DNA of 64,000 nt, taken from Shimia sp. (GTDB lineage: Bacteria > Pseudomonadota > Alphaproteobacteria > Rhodobacterales > Rhodobacteraceae). The stretch covers positions 1 through 64,000 of the forward strand of contig NZ_JAKVCW010000004.1 in the NCBI RefSeq assembly GCF_022448905.1, written 5' to 3'. The position numbers and the translations under genes are program-made. The notes under the pieces were generated by a model. It was not told the origin of the DNA, searched no databases, and was given only the letters and a program-made list of their open reading frames with translations. Of the stretch, positions 17,724 to 27,115 are shown piece by piece; within the stretch, counting starts at the first letter, position 1; the number at the start of each line of letters is the position of its first letter.

Positions 17724-18770
17724 CTAAGGCGTTTCAGATGCGATGATTTGGGTGGCCGTGGCGGCGAGCGTTTGGTCAGTAAGGTCCGGTAAGGCGATGT
17801 CTTTCGCTGCGCTTGGGTGCGCGCGGGACAAGCGCCTATACCGGGGATCGTAGTGGGTTTCGATCAAGGCGCGGGTGAGCGCTGCGTAGTCTCGTGAAAT
17901 GGAGAGAGCTTTCCACCGCGCCACTTTTTCGTAGCCGTGATAGCGGGTGAGCATGTCCAGCACTGTGTGCAACTTGGTATCGTCCGCGCGCATGTCCGGA
18001 TAGGCGGAGATCAGATGGTCGACGCGGGCTGCCAACGGTGCCGTGAGGCGTAGGTTTGGCGCCGCGATCATGGCCTGCCACAGGACCGGTGGGATGATCA
18101 GGCGGCCAATTTTGGAGCTTTCCGCCTCGACATAAACAGGGCGGTTGGGCCGCAGTTTGGCGAGGCCCATGGCGAGGCGGCTTTCAAAGGCTTTCTGGCT
18201 GGGTTGGGTATCTCCCATGGGGCCAAACAGGCTGCCGCGATGTTCGGCCATGGCTTCCAGATCCAGCGTCTGAGCGCCTTGTTGGGCGAGGTGATCAAGC
18301 AGTCGGGTTTTGGCGGTGCCGGTGCCGCCGTCGATCACCACAACAGGGCAAGGCATGGTGCCTCCATAGAGCGCTTTGGACACCAGCCGGCGGTACGCTT
18401 GATAGCCGCCCTCTATGGTGTCGGCGCGCCAGCCTATTTGTTTCAGGATGATGGCGACAGAACCGGAACGCTGCCCGCCGCGCCAACAGTAGACCAAAGG
18501 TTTGTAGCTGCCTTCTTTGTCAGACAGGGGGCCTTCGAGATGCGTGGCGACGTTGCGTGCCACAATGGCGGCACCGATTTTGCGGGCCTTGAACGGGTCT
18601 TCCTGCACATAGATGGTGCCAACGCGTGCGCGCTCGTCATTGGACATGGCCGGAAGGTTGATCGCTCCGGGGACGTGATCCAAGGCGAATTCCGCCGGGG
18701 AGCGCACGTCGATGATCTGATCAAACGGCAGGATGGCGAGATCAGAGAGTTGGGTCAGTTTTAGCGGCAT
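17724..18770 (-). CDS. mnmH: tRNA 2-selenouridine synthase
   Basis: About 348 residues. An N-terminal rhodanese domain carries the active-site Cys in YCWRGGQRSGS, and a P-loop GGTGTAKTRLL follows in the middle. The enzyme geranylates 2-thiouridine and replaces sulfur with selenium at the wobble base of tRNAs for Lys, Glu and Gln, using selenophosphate from SelD, which is encoded convergently next door. The ATG at 18770 (MPLKLTQLSDL) was chosen because homologues begin here. The adjacency supports selenium use for tRNA modification; nothing in the window shows the selenocysteine genes selA, selB or selC. Confidence 0.92.
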   Translation of the reverse strand: MPLKLTQLSDLAILPFDQIIDVRSPAEFALDHVPGAINLPAMSNDERARVGTIYVQEDPFKARKIGAAIVARNVATHLEGPLSDKEGSYKPLVYCWRGGQRSGSVAIILKQIGWRADTIEGGYQAYRRLVSKALYGGTMPCPVVVIDGGTGTAKTRLLDHLAQQGAQTLDLEAMAEHRGSLFGPMGDTQPSQKAFESRLAMGLAKLRPNRPVYVEAESSKIGRLIIPPVLWQAMIAAPNLRLTAPLAARVDHLISAYPDMRADDTKLHTVLDMLTRYHGYEKVARWKALSISRDYAALTRALIETHYDPRYRRLSRAHPSAAKDIALPDLTDQTLAATATQIIASETP

Positions 18771-18851
18771 GGGTTGTCCAAAAAAGGGGTCCCATGTGCA
18801 TAGAGGCAAAGGCCGCGACGCGCCATAGGGCAGGCCGCGGCCAATCCGCGC

Positions 18852-20882
18852 TTAGTAAGCCACCATGGTCAGCAGTTCGTATTCCGCGACCATCTCGTCA
18901 TCCTGATTGGAGGCGGTGACGTGCCAGCGGACCTCGCCATATTCGTCGTTGCGCTTTGTCTTCTTTTTGACCGTCAGGCGCACTTTCAGGCTGTCGCCGG
19001 CGACCACAGGTTTCATGAACCGCAGAGTGTCTAGGCCGGTGTTGGCCAACACTGGGCCTTCGTTGGGTTCCACAAAGAGACCAGCGGCGAAGGACAGGAG
19101 GAGGTAGCCATGGGCAACGCGGCCGGGAAAGAACGGGTTCCGCGCGGCGGCGTCTTCGTTCATGTGGGCATAGAAGGTGTCGCCGGTGAAGTTGGCGAAG
19201 TGCTCGATGTCCTCCAGCGTGATTTCACGCGGCTTGGTGTAGAGCGTTTCGCCTACGGCCAATTCTCCAAAGCGACGGGTGAACGGGTGTGCGCCTGCGT
19301 CGATTTCCTTGGCACCGGGGACCCACTGTTGACCGATGCTAGTGAGGATGTCCGGGCTGCCTTGGATCGCGGTGCGCTGCATGTAGTGTTTTACCGCGCG
19401 GATGCCGCCGAGTTCTTCGCCGCCACCTGCGCGGCCGGGACCGCCGTGGACCAAATGGGGCAGGGGTGAGCCGTGGCCGGTGCTTTCGCCCATGCTGTCG
19501 CGGTTGTTGAAATAAAGGCGGCCGTGGAAGGCGCCTGCGCCCATGGCGACTTCGCGGGCAACCTCTGCGTCATGGGTGATGACGGAGGCCACAAGGGAGC
19601 CCTGGCCTTTGTTAGCCAGCGCGATGGCGTGGTCGAGATCGCGGTAGCCCATGAGGGTGGAGACAGGACCAAAGGCTTCAGAGGCGTGTACGTATTCTGC
19701 GGTATCAGGTGACGCGCAGTGGAACAACATCGGTGGGACAAAGGCGCCTTTCTCAGCGTCGGCACCTTCGACTAGGAAATCGTCTGGGTTGCCAAAGACA
19801 CGCTCAGCTTCGGTGCCCAGCAGGGCGGCTTTTTCCAGCACGTCGCGTTTTTGACCCGCAGAGACCAGCGCGCCCATGCGGGTGGCTTCTAAGCTCGGAT
19901 CGCCGATCACGATTTTGGCAAGACGCGCGGAGAGCGCTTCGATCACGGCCTCGGTTGCGCTTTCTGGCGCGATGATGCGGCGGATGGCGGTACATTTTTG
20001 TCCCGCTTTGGTGGTCATTTCACGACTGACTTCTTTGATGAAGAGGTCAAATTCGGGTGTTCCTGGCGTGGCATCTGGGCCGAGGATCGACGCGTTCAGG
20101 CTGTCGGCTTCGGAGGTGAAGCGCACAGAGTTACCCAAAATCAGTGGGTTGGAGCGCAGCTTTAAGGCCGTGTCGGCGGAGCCGGTGAAGGCCACCGCAT
20201 CCTGGCAGGTCAGATGGTCGAGCATGTCGCCGAGGCCACCGGCCACCAGCTGCACTGCGCCGTCAGGCAGGATGCCGCTGTCGACCATGAGGCGCACACA
20301 GAGTTCGGTGACGTAGCAGGTGGATGTGGCGGGTTTTACAATTGCTGGCACACCGGCGAGCAGGGTGGGGGCGAGCTTTTCCAGCATGCCCCAGACCGGG
20401 AAGTTGAAGGCGTTGATGTGTACCGCAACGCCCTGAAGAGGCATGCAGATGTGTTGACCCATGAAGGTGCCGTTGCGGGAGAGCTGCTCCACGTCGCCAT
20501 CTAGATAGACAGTGCTGTCGGGCATTTCGCGGCGGCCTTTGGAGGCAAACACCAGCATGGTGCCAATGCCGCCATCGATGTCGATCATGTGATCGGCCTG
20601 AGTGGCGCCTGTGTTGAAAGAGAGCTCATACATGGCTTTGCGGTGCTCGCGGAGATGCAGGGCGAGCGCTTTCAACATGCGGGCGCGGTCATGGAAGGTC
20701 ATCTTGCGCAGCGCCGGGCCGCCGACGCTGCGGGCATAGTTGAGCATGGCCTGCACATCGAGGGCGTCATTGCCAGCGGTGGCGATGACGTCGCCTGTGA
20801 TGGCAGAGGCGATGTTGCGCGCACCGGCGCCGGGCGCGATCCATTGACCTGCGGCAAAGCTTGAAACGTTTTGGATGGACAT
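18852..20882 (-). CDS. paaZ: Phenylacetate pathway ring-opening protein: oxepin-CoA hydrolase / aldehyde dehydrogenase
   Basis: About 676 residues. The N-terminal two thirds are an aldehyde dehydrogenase domain ([25 protein letters not shown], catalytic Cys in [11 protein letters not shown]). The C-terminal third is a MaoC-like hydratase domain ([30 protein letters not shown]). Together they hydrolyse oxepin-CoA and oxidise the resulting aldehyde. The ATG at 20882 has a strong GGGGAGAG upstream; the longer frame runs into the divergent promoter. It is transcribed away from paaI with a TetR-type operator between them. Confidence 0.95.
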   Translation of the reverse strand: MSIQNVSSFAAGQWIAPGAGARNIASAITGDVIATAGNDALDVQAMLNYARSVGGPALRKMTFHDRARMLKALALHLREHRKAMYELSFNTGATQADHMIDIDGGIGTMLVFASKGRREMPDSTVYLDGDVEQLSRNGTFMGQHICMPLQGVAVHINAFNFPVWGMLEKLAPTLLAGVPAIVKPATSTCYVTELCVRLMVDSGILPDGAVQLVAGGLGDMLDHLTCQDAVAFTGSADTALKLRSNPLILGNSVRFTSEADSLNASILGPDATPGTPEFDLFIKEVSREMTTKAGQKCTAIRRIIAPESATEAVIEALSARLAKIVIGDPSLEATRMGALVSAGQKRDVLEKAALLGTEAERVFGNPDDFLVEGADAEKGAFVPPMLFHCASPDTAEYVHASEAFGPVSTLMGYRDLDHAIALANKGQGSLVASVITHDAEVAREVAMGAGAFHGRLYFNNRDSMGESTGHGSPLPHLVHGGPGRAGGGEELGGIRAVKHYMQRTAIQGSPDILTSIGQQWVPGAKEIDAGAHPFTRRFGELAVGETLYTKPREITLEDIEHFANFTGDTFYAHMNEDAAARNPFFPGRVAHGYLLLSFAAGLFVEPNEGPVLANTGLDTLRFMKPVVAGDSLKVRLTVKKKTKRNDEYGEVRWHVTASNQDDEMVAEYELLTMVAY

Positions 20883-20920
20883 GGCTCTCTCCCCGATATG
20901 TCTCCGTGAATCATTTATTG

Positions 20921-20936
20921 ACCAACCGTTCGGTTT
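20921..20936. promoter_or_regulatory. Probable PaaR (TetR) operator between paaZ and paaI
   Basis: ACCAACCGTTCGGTTT contains perfect inverted arms AACCG/CGGTT with a TT centre. It sits in the 95-base divergent gap between paaZ and paaI. A closely related site (CCAACCATACGGTCGG on the minus strand) lies in front of the thiolase-paaABCDE operon at 29662-29677, which supports a shared repressor, most likely the TetR protein encoded after paaK. Confidence 0.6.
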
Positions 20937-20977
20937 ATGCAAGCTGGAGCGTGAGGAGATTGTGTTGGGAGGCACAG

Positions 20978-21415
20978 ATGACGCCAAAAGAGCGGGCCGA
21001 GAAAAGCGCGGCGGCGATGTGGTCGACAGACCGCGCAAGCCAGCACATGGGCATGCAGATTGTTGAGGTGGATGAAGGGCAGGCGACGCTCTCCATGACG
21101 GTGAAGCCAGAGCATTGTAACGGCCATGGGATTTGCCATGGCGGGTTCACATTCACACTGGCCGACAGCGCGTTTGCCTTTGCCTGCAACAGCCGCAATC
21201 TGGCGACAGTGGCGCAGCACAACAACATTTCTTACATCGCGCCGGGGCGTGAGGGGGATGTTCTCACAGCGAAGGCGCGGGAGATCAGCCTGACCGGGCG
21301 CAGTGGGATTTATGATGTGACTGTTTCCAATCAGGACGCTCAGGTGATTGCCGAGTTTCGTGGCGCGTCGCGCGCGATCAAAGGGCGCCTGTTTGACGAA
21401 CAGACTGAAGAATAA
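20978..21415 (+). CDS. paaI: Hotdog-fold phenylacetyl-CoA thioesterase
   Basis: About 145 residues with the PaaI signature NGHGICHGGFTFTLADSAFA, holding the catalytic Asp in the hotdog helix. PaaI hydrolyses ring-hydroxylated phenylacetyl-CoA and rescues CoA when the pathway stalls. The ATG at 20978 has GGGAGGC upstream; an in-frame upstream start would cross the operator. It begins the plus-strand unit paaI-paaK-paaR, with a 20-base gap to paaK. Confidence 0.92.
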   Translation: MTPKERAEKSAAAMWSTDRASQHMGMQIVEVDEGQATLSMTVKPEHCNGHGICHGGFTFTLADSAFAFACNSRNLATVAQHNNISYIAPGREGDVLTAKAREISLTGRSGIYDVTVSNQDAQVIAEFRGASRAIKGRLFDEQTEE

Positions 21416-21435
21416 TCGACGTTGGGGAGGACGTT

Positions 21436-22746
21436 ATGAAAGATTTGTCACCACGTAAGGAAGAGCTGGAACCCATTGAAATTGCGTCGATTGATGAGAT
21501 CCGCGCAACGCAGTTGGAGCGACTGAAGTGGTCACTGAACCACGCCTACAATAACGTGCCGATGTACAAGCAGCGCTTTGATGACGCTGGGGTGCATCCG
21601 GATGATCTGCAAAGCCTGTCTGATTTGGCGAAGTTTCCGTTTTCCTACAAAAACGACCTGCGCGACAATTACCCTTTTGGCCTTTTGGCAGTGCCGCGCC
21701 AACAGATTGCGCGGCTTCATGCATCTTCTGGCACCACGGGCAAGCCAACGGTGGTGGGCCATACCGCCAAAGACATCGACAATTGGGCGGATTTGATGGC
21801 ACGCAGCCTGCGGGCGTCGGGGCTTCGGGCTGGCGATTTGGTGCACAACGCCTATGGCTATGGGCTGTTCACCGGCGGTTTGGGCGCGCACTACGGGATC
21901 GAGCGGCTTGGCGCCACGGTGGTGCCGATGAGCGGCGGGCAGACCGAGAAGCAGGTTGGGTTGATCACCGATTTTCAGCCGGATGGGATCATGGTCACGC
22001 CAAGTTACATGCTCAACATTCTGGAGCAGTATCATAAGCTTGGTATGGATCCACGTGAGAGTTCGTTGTCTGTGGGCGTGTTTGGGGCGGAACCCTGGAC
22101 CGATGCGATGCGCAAAGAAGTTGAAGCCGCTTTTGACATGCATGCGGTGGACATTTACGGGCTTTCCGAAATCATGGGACCCGGTGTGGCCAATGAATGT
22201 GTGGAGACCAAAGATGGGCCAGTGATTTGGGAGGACCATTTCTATCCTGAGATAATTGACCCGGAGACCGGTGAAGTCCTGCCAGATGGCGAGTTGGGCG
22301 AGTTGGTGTTCACCACGTTGACCAAAGAAGGACTGCCGATGATCCGCTATCGCACGCGGGATTTGACGCGGCTTTTGCCAGGCACGGCACGATCGATGCG
22401 GCGGATGGAGAAGATCACCGGTCGCTCCGATGACATGATCATTCTGCGTGGCGTGAATGTCTTCCCAAGTCAGGTGGAGGAGCAGGTGCTTGCGACCGGA
22501 GGGCTTGCGCCATATTACCAGATTGAACTGTATAAATCAGGTCGCATGGATGCGATGCGGGTGTTTGTGGAGGCGATGCCAAGTGCGGCAGACAACCTGT
22601 CCAAGACCGCAGCGGCGCGTATGTTGACCAAGCATATTAAGGACATGATCGGCGTGACAGTGGAAGTGATGGTGGGCGATCCCGGAGAAGTGGAGCGCAG
22701 CCAGGGTAAGGCGAAGCGTGTGGTCGATAATCGGGGCGCCGGATAA
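21436..22746 (+). CDS. paaK: Phenylacetate-CoA ligase
   Basis: 436 residues, the normal length. The AMP-binding P-loop reads ASSGTTGKPTVVGHT, followed by YGYGLFTGGLG and YGLSEIMGPG, and the C-terminal domain has RSDDMIILRGVNVFPSQVEE, all typical of PaaK. It activates phenylacetate with ATP and CoA in the cytoplasm, the first committed step. GGGAGG precedes the ATG, and the stop overlaps the start of the following TetR gene (TAATG), which indicates translational coupling. Confidence 0.95.
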   Translation: MKDLSPRKEELEPIEIASIDEIRATQLERLKWSLNHAYNNVPMYKQRFDDAGVHPDDLQSLSDLAKFPFSYKNDLRDNYPFGLLAVPRQQIARLHASSGTTGKPTVVGHTAKDIDNWADLMARSLRASGLRAGDLVHNAYGYGLFTGGLGAHYGIERLGATVVPMSGGQTEKQVGLITDFQPDGIMVTPSYMLNILEQYHKLGMDPRESSLSVGVFGAEPWTDAMRKEVEAAFDMHAVDIYGLSEIMGPGVANECVETKDGPVIWEDHFYPEIIDPETGEVLPDGELGELVFTTLTKEGLPMIRYRTRDLTRLLPGTARSMRRMEKITGRSDDMIILRGVNVFPSQVEEQVLATGGLAPYYQIELYKSGRMDAMRVFVEAMPSAADNLSKTAAARMLTKHIKDMIGVTVEVMVGDPGEVERSQGKAKRVVDNRGAG

Positions 22747-23345
22747 TGGCGCGCACAATTGCCAAGGATCACGAGCAGAAACGGGTGCATATCCTGAAAT
22801 CGGCAGCACGGGTGTTTGCCGAGCAAGGGTATGACCGCGCGTCCATGTCGGTGTTGGCCAAGGAGTGTGGCATCTCCAAAGCCAATATCTATCACTACTA
22901 CGACAGCAAAGATGCGCTGTTGTTTGATGTGCTGGACACCTATCTGAAAGCCCTGCGGGATCGTATTTGTGGGATTGATTTGAGTGGCTTGGACGTGAAA
23001 TCTCAACTTAGATCGGTGGTGCGGGAAATCCTTTTGGCCTATCAGGGTGCAGATGACGAACACCGCGTTCAGAGCACCGGCATGCGGGCGTTGCCGGTGG
23101 GGCAACAGCAAGTGCTGCGCGGGTATCAGCGGGACCTGGTGAACCGGGTGAGCGAGGTGGTTGCTGCCAGCGCCGAGGGTGTGTTTGACAATGATCCGGT
23201 GCGCCTGCGCGAGACCACCATGTCGGTATTTGGCATGCTCAACTGGTATTACATGTGGCAGCATGGTGCCGACACAGAAGCCCGTGAGCGGTATGCAGAT
23301 CTGGCGACAGATTTGGTGCTAGGAGGGGTGCGCGGCCTTGCCTAG
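22746..23345 (+). CDS. paaR: TetR-family repressor of the phenylacetate genes
   Basis: 199 residues. The N-terminal helix-turn-helix is clear (SAARVFAEQGYDRASMSVLA, CGISKANIYHYYDSKDALLF). The C-terminal ligand domain has the TetR_C form found in PaaR. PaaR represses paa genes until phenylacetyl-CoA binds; that role is inferred from the overlap with paaK and the CAACCnnnCGGT sites at both paa promoters. A GC-rich hairpin near 23352-23372 may end the transcript. Confidence 0.85.
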   Translation: MARTIAKDHEQKRVHILKSAARVFAEQGYDRASMSVLAKECGISKANIYHYYDSKDALLFDVLDTYLKALRDRICGIDLSGLDVKSQLRSVVREILLAYQGADDEHRVQSTGMRALPVGQQQVLRGYQRDLVNRVSEVVAASAEGVFDNDPVRLRETTMSVFGMLNWYYMWQHGADTEARERYADLATDLVLGGVRGLA

Positions 23346-23447
23346 ACGGGCAGGGCGCTAACGTCGCCCTCAGATCGTTTTTGGACCACTTAGTTAATTT
23401 GTGTTAAAACATGCCCATTACCGTTTCTATTTATAAAGGGTAGCGTT

Positions 23448-24206
23448 TTGAAAAAACAACTTTGTGGCGTGGCGTTGGCGGCGATTTTGACCGGGAGCGG
23501 CGCAGCTCAGGCCGATCCGTCTTTTGGATTTGGTCTGACCTATGTCTTTGGCGGCGATTGGGCCTTGGGCGTACGTGTGTTCCATGATGATGAGCCGGAA
23601 AGCGCGGTTCTGGCCTTGGGATTTGACTACAAGTTTGGCTCTCAGGCATTCCGCCCCACGATTGGGGCGGCTTATCTGGACGAAGATTTCTACATCGATT
23701 TTAGCCTTGGCTACGACACCCGATTGCAGGCGTTGGACTATGGCATTGGCGTTGGCGCGGCGTTTGAAACCGAAAAACCTGCATCAGCTGGCGGTGGGGG
23801 TGCGACAACCACCGGCGGTGACAGCACGCCAACCCCAACCGGCACGGACGCTGGGAGTGGGGCCTCGGGCGGGGGTGACGCTGACACTGGCAGCGGTACG
23901 GGTGCAGGTGATGATGGTGGTGGGACCGACAGCGGCGGTGACACGGATACCGGCGGTGACACAGGAGGTGGTGGTGATACTGGTTCGGGCGATGGCGGTA
24001 CCGGCACCGATGGCACAGGGGATGGAGGTTCTGACACTGGCGGATCAGGCGATGGTGGGACAGATACCGGCGGCACCGGGGATGGCAGCACTGGCGATGG
24101 GGGCACTGATGGTGGTGGCCCCAGTGACGGTGGCACTGATGGTGGTGGCACCGATGTGGGTGGTACGGATGGCGGAAGCACTGATGGGGGAACCGATGTG
24201 CTTTGA
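23448..24206 (+). CDS. Small outer-membrane-like protein with a Gly/Thr/Asp-rich tail
   Basis: 252 residues. A signal peptide (KKQLCGVALAAILTGSGAAQA) is followed by about 85 residues alternating hydrophobic and polar positions (FGFGLTYVFGG, IDFSLGYDTRLQALDYGIG), as in beta strands of an outer-membrane barrel or hairpin. From about residue 105 to the end the sequence is low complexity, made of GGGTDG, GDGGTD and DTGG words. I know of no function. The next gene is a close copy of the folded part without the tail. It sits inside the paa cluster but has no obvious link to it. Confidence 0.75.
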   Translation: MKKQLCGVALAAILTGSGAAQADPSFGFGLTYVFGGDWALGVRVFHDDEPESAVLALGFDYKFGSQAFRPTIGAAYLDEDFYIDFSLGYDTRLQALDYGIGVGAAFETEKPASAGGGGATTTGGDSTPTPTGTDAGSGASGGGDADTGSGTGAGDDGGGTDSGGDTDTGGDTGGGGDTGSGDGGTGTDGTGDGGSDTGGSGDGGTDTGGTGDGSTGDGGTDGGGPSDGGTDGGGTDVGGTDGGSTDGGTDVL

Positions 24207-24366
24207 TACCAGTATGGCATAATCATCCAATTTGGATCCGGAAAACCGCGTGAATTTCCGTTGTAAGCGCGGGTTCACAATTGGGTGCGGGTGTTTTTGA
24301 CACATTGGCGCGTCCAAGCGATCCATGGTATTTTCCCATCAACTAATTGCGGTGGGAGAGAAAATT

Positions 24367-24705
24367 ATGAAACGAGCTTTAACAGCCGGCCTTTTGGGCG
24401 CTGTCTTGGTTTGTGGAACTGTCGCGCAGGCAGACCCGTCTTTTGGCCTAGGTCTGACCTACACCTTTGGCGGAGATTGGGGTGTTGGTGTGCGGGTGTT
24501 CCACGACGACGAGCCGGAAAGCGCGGTTCTGGCGATTGGAGCGGATTACAAGTTTGGCACACAGGCGTTCCGTCCAACTGTTGGTGCGGCCTATCTGGAT
24601 GAAGACTTCTATGTCGATTTCAGCTTGGGGTACGACACGCGCTTGCAAGCGTTGGATTACGGCGTTGGCGTCGGTGCTGCATTTGAGACCCAGCCGAAGC
24701 CGTAA
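24367..24705 (+). CDS. Small outer-membrane-like protein, tailless paralogue
   Basis: 112 residues from the ATG at 24367, which has GGGAGAG upstream. The signal peptide MKRALTAGLLGAVLVCGTVA is followed by a mature part nearly identical to the preceding gene (RVFHDDEPESAVLAIG, FRPTVGAAYLDEDFY, GYDTRLQALDYGVGVG). It stops where the low-complexity tail of the paralogue begins. The two genes clearly arose by tandem duplication. Function unknown; exported location inferred from the signal peptide. A rho-independent terminator follows. Confidence 0.8.
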   Translation: MKRALTAGLLGAVLVCGTVAQADPSFGLGLTYTFGGDWGVGVRVFHDDEPESAVLAIGADYKFGTQAFRPTVGAAYLDEDFYVDFSLGYDTRLQALDYGVGVGAAFETQPKP

Positions 24706-24730
24706 GGTCTTTGGTGCTTGCGGAGAAAAT

Positions 24731-24760
24731 AAAAGGGCGCCTTTGCCGCGCCCTTTTTTT
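24731..24760 (+). terminator. Rho-independent terminator after the outer-membrane-like pair
   Basis: GGGCGC and GCGCCC form a hairpin with loop CTTTGCC, followed by seven T. Preceded by AAAA, it can also act on the convergent paaE transcript, whose stop codon lies inside the T run. Confidence 0.85.
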
Positions 24761-25838
24761 ATTGATCGTAGTCGACAACCACTTTGTCGGTGACCGGATA
24801 GGACTGACAACTGAGGATGAAGCCTTTTTCAACCTCATAGTCCTCCAGCGCGTGGTTGGTCATCATCTCAACTTCACCTTCGATGACGCGGCATTTGCAG
24901 GTCGAGCAGACGCCCGCCTTGCACGCATAGGGCGCGTCCATCGTGTTGGCGCGCGCGGCGTCCAGGATTGTGGTGTCGCGGTCCATCTCGATGGTCTGAG
25001 TGGCGCCGTCCAGGGTAATTTGGGCGGTAACCGCTTTGCCGGCATCTTCGGTGCTAGCAGCCTTGCGCTTGGCGCGGCCGGGTTGACCGGAGGCGAAGAG
25101 CTCGAATTTGATCTGGTCTTCAGAAAGACCGTGGTCTTTCAGTGCCTTCGCGATTCCCAGCATCATCGGCTCCGGACCACAGATGAAGGCGGTGTCCACA
25201 GAGTTGATGTCGATCCAGCCGGTTTGGAACAGCTGCGCGCATTTTTCTTCGGTGACCATGCCGGTGAAGAGATCAATCTCCTGCGCGTCGGTTTCCAGCA
25301 CGTGGATCACGTTGAAACGGCCCATGTATTGGTTTTTCAAGTCCTCCAGCTCCTCGCGGAACATGATCGAGGTCACACCTTTGTTGGCGTAGATCAGGGT
25401 GAAGGAAGACTGCGGTTCTCGCGCCAGCGTGGTTTTGATCAGCGAGAGTACAGGTGTGATGCCGGAGCCGCCCGCAAAGCCTAGGTAAGTCTTGTCTGCG
25501 GTTGCATCGAGTTCGGTGAAGAAGCCGCCCATTGGAGGCATGGCCTGCACCGTGTCGCCAACCTTCAGTTCGGTGTTGGCCCAGGTGGAGAATGCGCCGC
25601 CGTCGACGCGCTTGATGCCAACTTGCAGGATGCCGTCGTCTTTGCCGGCGCAGATAGAATAGCTGCGGCGCAGTTCTTCGCCGTCAAAGTCGCGTTTGAA
25701 GGTCAGATATTGGCCTTGGGTGAAATCAAACGCTGCCGCTGCGCCGTTCACAGGCGCAAGCGTGACCACCACGGCGTCGCGGATGGTTTTGCGTATGTTG
25801 ATGACCTCAAGGTCGTGAAAGCGCGCGGATTGGGCCAT
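24759..25838 (-). CDS. paaE: Phenylacetyl-CoA epoxidase reductase subunit
   Basis: 359 residues. An FAD/NAD(P)H reductase half (LRRSYSICAG flavin motif, GFAGGSGITPVLSLIK nucleotide motif) is followed by a plant-type ferredoxin domain with CKAGVCSTCKCRV and a distant Cys in LSCQSYP, ligating a 2Fe-2S cluster. It passes electrons from NADPH to the di-iron PaaA subunit. It is the last gene of the thiolase-paaABCDE unit, 12 bases after paaD. Confidence 0.93.
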   Translation of the reverse strand: MAQSARFHDLEVINIRKTIRDAVVVTLAPVNGAAAAFDFTQGQYLTFKRDFDGEELRRSYSICAGKDDGILQVGIKRVDGGAFSTWANTELKVGDTVQAMPPMGGFFTELDATADKTYLGFAGGSGITPVLSLIKTTLAREPQSSFTLIYANKGVTSIMFREELEDLKNQYMGRFNVIHVLETDAQEIDLFTGMVTEEKCAQLFQTGWIDINSVDTAFICGPEPMMLGIAKALKDHGLSEDQIKFELFASGQPGRAKRKAASTEDAGKAVTAQITLDGATQTIEMDRDTTILDAARANTMDAPYACKAGVCSTCKCRVIEGEVEMMTNHALEDYEVEKGFILSCQSYPVTDKVVVDYDQ

Positions 25839-25850
25839 TCGGGTCTCTCC

Positions 25851-26330
25851 TCAGATGCACTTGAAATAGTCAAAAGGCTCCAGACAGGCGGTGCAGCGCC
25901 ATTGGGCCTTACAGGGCGTAGAGCCAAATTGGCTCATTTTCTCAACAAGTTGGCTGCCGCAATGCGGGCACTTGTCGGGGCCGCCAGCGGGCTGGGGCGG
26001 GGCGATGCCATAGGCTTCCAGCTTGTCGCGGCCGGATTGGGTCATCCAGTCGGTGGTCCAGGCGGGGCTAAGTTTGCGACGCAGCTCAAGCTTCTCAATA
26101 CCGTGGCCGCGCAGAGCAGTTTCGATGTCGAGATTGATGATGCTGGTCGCTGGGCAGCCCGAGTAGGTTGGCGTGACGGTCACGATCAGTGTGTCACCCT
26201 CGTAGTCCACGTCGCGAATGATGCCGAGATCGGTGAGGGAAATCACCGGGATCTCGGGGTCAGGCACCGCGTGCAGCCAGGTCCAGACCTGCGCCACGTC
26301 TGGTAAGCCAGTCTCCCGACCAGCAGACAT
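25851..26330 (-). CDS. paaD: Phenylacetyl-CoA epoxidase accessory protein PaaD
   Basis: About 159 residues. A MIP18/DUF59-type domain (DPEIPVISLTDLGIIRDV, PTYSGCPATSII) is followed by a zinc ribbon (KCPHCGSQ, CTACLEPFDYFKCI). PaaD is thought to help assemble the iron centre of the epoxidase. The start at 26330 (MSAGRETGLPDVAQV) gives the same distance to the DPEIPV motif as in E. coli; a start at 26381 would overlap paaC. Confidence 0.92.
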   Translation of the reverse strand: MSAGRETGLPDVAQVWTWLHAVPDPEIPVISLTDLGIIRDVDYEGDTLIVTVTPTYSGCPATSIINLDIETALRGHGIEKLELRRKLSPAWTTDWMTQSGRDKLEAYGIAPPQPAGGPDKCPHCGSQLVEKMSQFGSTPCKAQWRCTACLEPFDYFKCI

Positions 26331-26344
26331 ATGCCGGTCGCCGA

Positions 26345-27115
26345 TTACCACGTTGCGCCAGGATACGCGCGTTGCAGCCACTGCATTTGGGTCAGCAGGT
26401 GACCGAGATGCTCAGTGTGGGTTTTGCCGTTGCGACCACCTTTGTGGGCAAAGTCGCTGTCTGGAATGGTCAGGGTAGCCTCTGCAAACACTTTGCCGAT
26501 CAGCGCGTCATATTCTGCGCGCAGGCTGGCTGGATCAGGCGCCACACCTGCCGCAGCCATGGCGGCGTCAACTTCATCAGAGACAAACATCTCGCCGACA
26601 TAAGGCCATAGGCGGTCCAGCGCGGCCTGCATGCGCTTGTGGCTTTCCTCTGTGCCATCGCCGAGGCCGACCACGGTTTCGGCAGAACGCTCGACATGGT
26701 AGGCGGCTTCCTTGCTGGCTTTTTCTGCAATCTCTGCAACGGCTTGGTTGGAAGACTTCATCAAGCGCGGCAGAAGGATCGACTGATAGGCGTCAAACAG
26801 GAATTGGCGCATCAGTGTTTGCCCAAAGTCACCGTTTGGCAGCTCCAGAAGCAGCAGATTGCGAAAATCCCAGGCGTCGCGCAGGAAGGCGATGTCGTCG
26901 GCTGTTTTGCCGTCATCCATGACTTCGACGGCATAGCCGAGCCAGAGCTGGGTCTGACCAATCAGGTCCAGCGCGGTGTTGGCGAGCGCAATGTCTTCTT
27001 CCAGCACCGGCGCATGGCCGCACCATTCAGAAACCCGGTGGCCCAGAATGAGGGTGTTGTCGCCCATCCGCAGCAGGAACTGCGTGAGCATCTCCTTATC
27101 GACGTTTGCCATCAC
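26345..27115 (-). CDS. paaC: Phenylacetyl-CoA epoxidase structural subunit PaaC
   Basis: 256 residues, all-helical ferritin-like fold with the family stretches LRMGDNTLILGHRVSEW and LLLELPNGDFGQTLMRQF. PaaC forms the structural partner of the catalytic PaaA and lacks a full set of iron ligands in the family. Its ATG overlaps the stop region of paaB by four bases, so the two are translationally coupled. Confidence 0.93.
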   Translation of the reverse strand: MMANVDKEMLTQFLLRMGDNTLILGHRVSEWCGHAPVLEEDIALANTALDLIGQTQLWLGYAVEVMDDGKTADDIAFLRDAWDFRNLLLLELPNGDFGQTLMRQFLFDAYQSILLPRLMKSSNQAVAEIAEKASKEAAYHVERSAETVVGLGDGTEESHKRMQAALDRLWPYVGEMFVSDEVDAAMAAAGVAPDPASLRAEYDALIGKVFAEATLTIPDSDFAHKGGRNGKTHTEHLGHLLTQMQWLQRAYPGATW

